Part shown: piece by piece, positions 59,740 to 64,000 of the stretch
Position numbering within the stretch: the stretch's first letter is position 1
How the letters are laid out: each line of letters opens with the position of its first letter
Source: Phaeotremella fagi
Lineage: Eukaryota; Basidiomycota; Tremellomycetes; Tremellales; Phaeotremellaceae
Reading direction: 5' to 3'
Assembly: GCA_001599715.1 (NCBI GenBank)
Contig: BCHU01000012.1
Span: forward strand, 248,001 to 312,000
DNA: 64,000 bases
Made by a program: the position numbers and the translations under genes
Notes under the pieces: generated by a model
The model's database searches: none
Told to the model about the DNA's origin: nothing
What the model saw: the letters and a program-made list of their open reading frames with translations, nothing else

Positions 59740-60432
59740 ATGTCCAGCGAAAACAGTTATATTCGCTCAAAACTTGGTTACACCTACCACAGACTCCTCA
59801 AAGATTTTGATGCTGGAATATATGGAGGAGAGGGGCGGGATTGGACTTGGCGAATGGGAAAAGGCCAAACAGTCAAAGTATACGGCGTCACAATGCGACC
59901 AAATCCTGAAAACACACAAGAAAGTCAAGTCTTGCTTTTCAAAGAACCTCACCTTTTTTCGTCAAGCATCTACCACCTTCAGGGTTGTACCGTTTCCATC
60001 CCGTTGTCAGGCAAGGAGGCTTTGATACATAATAATGATAGAAAAGATGTTTCAGTCAAAAAGGGAGACACAATTTTGGATTCCGTCGCCAGAAACATCT
60101 CAAAGACTACTGGTATCCCTATGGAGAATATCTCTATCGATCGACAGCTCAACTTTCGTTTTAATTGGGTTTACGACGATCCAATCCATAACTCACTTCA
60201 AAATATCTATGATACTGTAAATCTCAAATTCCTCTGCTCCTTCAGGCGACCCGATGGATCTCATTTCGACACCACAGACAAGCTTAAATCCAAATGCTCT
60301 TGGTTCGACAAAAAGACGATGTTGAAAGAGAAGACGGAAGAAGATCATACTGGTACCATGCTCGATGCTTTCAAAAGGGCAAACCTCTTGCTCGACGATC
60401 AGAAAGGTGCTCCAGCAGTTTGGCCTCAGTAA
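59740..60432 (+). CDS. Degenerate Nudix-like protein, copy 2
   Basis: A single-exon 230-aa paralogue of the gene at 22626. The shared strand is VYGVTMRPNPENTQESQVLLFK. The box position reads RNISKTTGI: the Arg, Gly and hydrophobic residues fit REUxEExGU, but the acidic residues that bind metal are replaced. The start (MSSENSYIRSKLGYTYHRLL) was chosen because it matches the length and MSS- start of copy 1, although the frame is open further upstream. Both copies lie in accessory surroundings. If it is a true Nudix fold it may bind rather than cleave nucleotides. Confidence 0.55.
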   Translation: MSSENSYIRSKLGYTYHRLLKDFDAGIYGGEGRDWTWRMGKGQTVKVYGVTMRPNPENTQESQVLLFKEPHLFSSSIYHLQGCTVSIPLSGKEALIHNNDRKDVSVKKGDTILDSVARNISKTTGIPMENISIDRQLNFRFNWVYDDPIHNSLQNIYDTVNLKFLCSFRRPDGSHFDTTDKLKSKCSWFDKKTMLKEKTEEDHTGTMLDAFKRANLLLDDQKGAPAVWPQ

Positions 60433-60708
60433 TCCTCGGTGAGTGATAATACTATTGCAGCAAGTCAGAAGCTGACAATCCTTTCTGTAGCTGTGTTTGA
60501 AGACAGACCTTCTTTTGTTCGTCAAGTATTTTGTATTGCGAGTTGTCTTCTGCTTATTGAAACCTTTGTATTTGTAGTTTGTTGAAAGTTGAAATTGAAT
60601 TGTCGGTTTGCCACTGAACCTACTGCCACTTGAGAATGAGACGTTTCAAGTTGACACACTGACCACCACAACTGATCGCAACTCTCTTATCCCAAACATC
60701 ACCTCAAA

Positions 60709-61681
60709 ATGTCCTCAAAAGACGACATTATCGACCTCACCAATATCCCAGACTCACCGGTTCCCATTTCCGACTGGGAAACTCTCACCGAAGCGTCCGA
60801 AGATTGGGTCGATGAACTCATAGATCTTAAACCGAAAGTTCACCCCTGGCGACCAAGATCAAGATGTGTCCCAATCGTCAAAGACAAACTCCCCCCTCTT
60901 CTCGAGATTTCATGTAAGGAACTCAAACAGAAAGCACTTTCAACTCAAGGTTATCATATCCAACAGGGTCTATGTGTTCAGGAGGCTGAAGAACAGAGTT
61001 TTGAGTATTTGGAATTCCAGGGTGATGCCGTTCTGTACGAATTCGTTCCTAGGATGTTGAAGGATAAATGGCCAAAAATCCCAGTCAACGTTGCTTCAGT
61101 GAGTCAATGCGGAGATTGGATCTGATCCCCAGAACGTCAGAAGTTATTTGGTCTCCAATGCAACCCTATCACAAATTTCTCGACAATATCGATTATGGGA
61201 AAACGCTCGAAAAGTCGATGATTCAATGATCAGTGATCAAGCTAAAATCCATGCTGATCTTTTCGAAGCTCACATAGCGGCTTTGAGGATTGAAGCTGAA
61301 GATGGTGGTACTTTTAATGGAATGATCGGATTCGAAAATTGGTTGACACGGGTGTACATGGACGGTTGTCAAGATCTGGAAAAGGTTGTCAAAACTCTCA
61401 CCGATAGTTCATATGAAACAAGAGGTCATGTCATACGTAAGAACACTGTGACGGTAACTAAAAGTGAAAGAAGACGGAGAAAACGTGAAGCTAGAATCGC
61501 TGCTGGTATTGTTGTCAAACAGCCTTCAATGAAGAAATCAAGTAAACGAAAACGTTCGCCATCACTGTTATCAGTGCTACGAATAGATTCAAAGGTCAAA
61601 AGGTTGCTAGATCGAAGGAGGAAATGGTTTCCGAAGATGATGACAGTGATGGTGATGGTCATACGACGGAGTAGTGTATGA
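60709..61681 (+). CDS. Stand-alone RNase III domain protein, copy 2
   Basis: Exons 60709-61098 and 61133-61681 give 312 aa. An acidic N-terminus precedes the domain. Signature 1 is EQSFEYLEFQGDAVLYEFV, the middle helix is RSYLVSNATLSQISRQY, and signature 2 is HADLFEAHIAAL, so all four acidic active-site positions are kept. The intron is at the same place as in copies 1 and 3. A basic region (KSERRRRKREARIAAG, KKSSKRKRSPS) replaces a dsRNA-binding domain. The last 29 codons are also open in another frame, which would encode an acidic end (SEDDDSDGDGHTTE) rather than the hydrophobic/basic one, hinting at a frameshift or missed splice. Confidence 0.8.
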
Positions 61682-61849
61682 AGCTAGGTGGTATTATGTA
61701 AAGGTGGTCTGTACTGGTGTGATGTATTATAGGTGATACAACTGATTAGAGAGGTCGATCAGTCAGCCATATCACACTAGACGACTCGATGCACCCACAA
61801 GATACTACTGTACAACGGTAACCTCTTCATTCCAACGGTAACTTCTCTA

Positions 61850-62611
61850 CTATAACGGTAACCTCTTCATTGCGACCAGCTGATGTACCGCTCCATTGGT
61901 ACCTCCCCAATCATCCAAATTACATTCTATCAATCCATCCTCCTCCTCCACCCGTTCATATCCATTCTTCAAATAAACAAAAGCACCCACAGGACTAGCA
62001 AAGAGGAACAATGGTCGTCTAGTTGCATCGGCAAAAGGGAATATCCATTGAACTAGTTTGGTCGCGATCCCGTTCCGTAGATGGGTATCAAGGGTGTGTA
62101 AAGCGGTTACCATATAACATTGTTCTCCACCTATGAGCGATTCCGAGTTCTTGTATATCTGACCACCAAAGTGATCCATCAGAGGTTGGTTTCCGTCTTT
62201 TATCCTTGGATCAACTGTCGCACTGGTAGTATATTTATTTCGTGAGAACCAATCCTTGGGACAATAGACATATTCTACATGAGCTACTATCCTCCCTTGG
62301 TTGATTTCGGAACTCGCTTCGACCTGAGGTAAATCCAAATCCCTAACAACCAGATGCTCAGATCTATCAACGGAATCACCAAGATTATCGACGGTCTCAG
62401 AACTGATTGAAGGACTGGTGAAAGCCTCTCGAATACCTTTCTCGAACGATTCGGCATTGTAGGAGATGATATTGGGAATCGGAACACCTTTCCATCGTAG
62501 GATCCCAATTTCTGAGGACGGGATGGTGCTAGCTGTAATATGGGCTAGATCTACTGCATCAGCGTGAGGATCTTTACTGTCTCGCAGTGAGGTGATGGGT
62601 GTGAGACGCAT
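61850..62611 (-). CDS. GNAT-family N-acetyltransferase
   Basis: A single-exon 253-aa gene starting MRLTPITSLRDSKDPHADAV. The C-terminal half has the GNAT core: a strand (CYMVTALHTL), the acetyl-CoA pyrophosphate loop region LDTHLRNGIATKLVQW in place of the textbook RxxGxG/A, and the strand-helix FLFASPVGAFVYLKNGYERV. A mid-protein segment KDWFSRNKYTTSATVD fits fungal GNATs of unknown substrate. It acts presumably in the cytoplasm on a small molecule or protein. It lies between two RNase III paralogues on the opposite strand; no functional link is visible. Confidence 0.8.
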   Translation of the reverse strand: MRLTPITSLRDSKDPHADAVDLAHITASTIPSSEIGILRWKGVPIPNIISYNAESFEKGIREAFTSPSISSETVDNLGDSVDRSEHLVVRDLDLPQVEASSEINQGRIVAHVEYVYCPKDWFSRNKYTTSATVDPRIKDGNQPLMDHFGGQIYKNSESLIGGEQCYMVTALHTLDTHLRNGIATKLVQWIFPFADATRRPLFLFASPVGAFVYLKNGYERVEEEDGLIECNLDDWGGTNGAVHQLVAMKRLPL

Positions 62612-63326
62612 TTTGGGATTTGTTTTGATGGATTGAGAGATGGAGAAGAGAAAGAATTGATTAATGACGACTGGCGCATATAAGCGATGGCGGCTAAAAT
62701 GCTAAATGTTCAGGATCACTTTATGCGACAAAAGCGACCAGGAGCTGCCGAGATTAGATTATATCCCTCTGGTGTGCAAGTATACCTGGTAATCGTAGAT
62801 ACTAGAACATATCGTCCGTCACCACATGTACCAAGTATTAACAAATCTCTTCTCGTGCACTTGCAATCTTTCCTCCAACTGAAAAGGTTCACCATGGTTA
62901 AATGTCCCTTAGCCAAAGGTTTGATACAGAAACTGTGCATTGTTTTCGCCGTCAGAATCTACGACACTTCTCCCTACTTCGGTGCCAGTCGATCAGGGGA
63001 CACTTCCAAGATGTCGTTGAAGATATCATCTAGTTTCAGTGACACGAGGTAGGATCGGGATAAATCTAGAAGGATAGGGAGCACTCATAGCGTCATTAAC
63101 TTCAGTCGCATAGTCTTAATTGGCATTGGCAGTAGTATGAAAGACATGTGTATGTTTAGTAGGGATGAACAAGAGTATCATGCATTTGTGAAATAATTGA
63201 AGATTTCACTCCATTCTATCGGTGAAATTGTGAAACACAACGACTAGAGGGTTGAATGATAATTCTATGGTCGTGATCTACATCTTTAGTTCACTTTCTA
63301 TCCACGACAATAACTCGGTATTCAAA
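62612..63326. other. Gene-free stretch upstream of RNase III copy 3
   Basis: 715 bp. A 121-codon plus-strand open frame (62687-63052) has no domain or codon pattern of the neighbouring genes and is not supported. The sequence probably holds the divergent promoters of the GNAT gene and RNase III copy 3. Confidence 0.5.
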
Positions 63327-64000
63327 ATGAACACCTCTATCCCCAATCCGAAACCATACACTGTTCACCAAATCAACCATACTCAACAAGATAGACAACA
63401 ACGGTTACCTTTGGCAGAAAGAATCATTCAACCTGAAAATCCTTTACCGCTGTCCTCCAGAATTGGTGAAAAATCTTTACATCTCGCTCTCAAAAGTCCA
63501 CAAAAACGGCAGGAGAATGAAACCCATCAGCGACCATTTCAATCAAATTCAATTACCGGAACCAATCAACTTGCACCAAAAACGATCGCAACCCCACTGA
63601 AATCCAATCCCAAAGTAAACACCAGATCAAGTAGGCGATTCGAGCCCCGACGACATCTATCAACAAATCCAACCAACCTTCCTGAACTCTTACCGATCAA
63701 ATCAGAAAATCTCTTGAACCAAGTCTTCACCACTCAGGCGTATCTGCGTGAACTAGGGTTCAAACGTCATCGAGCTGAATTGAAGAGTTTCGAATATCTA
63801 GAAATTCTGGGTGATGGAGTTTTGCACGAGTTTGTTCCTAGATTGTTGAAAAGTGTTTGGCCAAATATCGAAGTTGGAGTTATTTCGGTATGTCAGAGTG
63901 TACTTGTAGAACTGACATGATAGGTTGTTAGGGAGTACCTGACTTCAAACGTTACTTTAGCTGGGGTATCTAAACATTATAAACTTGTCGAACGAGCTCA
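63327..64000 (+). CDS. Stand-alone RNase III domain protein, copy 3, 3' partial
   Basis: Exon 1 (63327-63887) starts MNTSIPNPKPYTVHQINHTQ and has a longer basic N-terminus than the other copies. Signature 1 is LKSFEYLEILGDGVLHEFV, with both Glu and the Asp kept and Ala replaced by Gly. After an intron at 63888-63923, in the same place as in copies 1 and 2, the frame continues REYLTSNVTLAGVSKHYKL and runs off the window. Signature 2 and the tail therefore cannot be judged. Confidence 0.8.

Noticed and set aside
62687..63052. 121-codon plus-strand gene
   Set aside because: No domain, no intron support and composition unlike neighbouring genes; it covers the divergent promoter region.

Overview
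The window is nuclear DNA from a basidiomycete fungus, most likely a tremellomycete yeast of the Cryptococcus/Kwoniella kind. The evidence is the gene density, the many short introns (about 35-60 nt, GTRNGT donors, CTAAC/CTGAC-like branch sites, YAG acceptors) and the close match of the CDK8, MCM10, NOG1 and RPS2 products to basidiomycete forms. The genus is inferred. Gene models below were joined by hand across introns; where exon lengths were summed (MCM10, CDK8, RHO, the CFEM protein, the RNase III genes, the secreted peptides) they stay in frame.

Left part (1-23 kb), conserved housekeeping genes: the 3' part of an HSL-type alpha/beta hydrolase; MCM10 (-) and CDK8/SSN3 (+) sharing a 218-bp promoter; POL1 (+, DNA polymerase alpha) with an MluI cell-cycle box upstream; eIF3f (-) ending tail to tail with POL1; a very large HEAT-repeat gene of the LAA1/HEATR5 family (+); a CFEM-type secreted or GPI-anchored protein (+); and a degenerate Nudix-like gene (+).

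Middle-left (23.4-30.9 kb), an accessory island: three tandem minus-strand copies of an F-box-like gene with the same single intron. The middle copy carries a +1 frameshift. Two solo LTRs in opposite orientation lie between the first two copies. Each has a perfect 5-bp target-site duplication, and one can be matched to an empty site beside the third copy.

Middle (30.9-55.2 kb), again mostly core genes: a DUF3425 protein (-), an HRP1-like RNA-binding protein (-), a membrane-anchored amidohydrolase with micro-exons (+), two adjacent CUE-domain genes for ASCC2/Cue3 and Def1 (-), NOG1 (+), an F-box/LRR gene (-), two small convergent unknown genes, a Rho2-type GTPase (+), RPS2 (+) and a small two-helix membrane protein (+).

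Right end (55.5-64 kb), a second accessory island: three genes encoding stand-alone RNase III domains (the last runs off the window), two small secreted cysteine-rich precursors with Kex2-type sites (the second has an in-frame stop), a second Nudix-like paralogue and a GNAT acetyltransferase. The RNase III trio with complete catalytic residues but no dsRNA-binding domain is the best candidate for undescribed biology.
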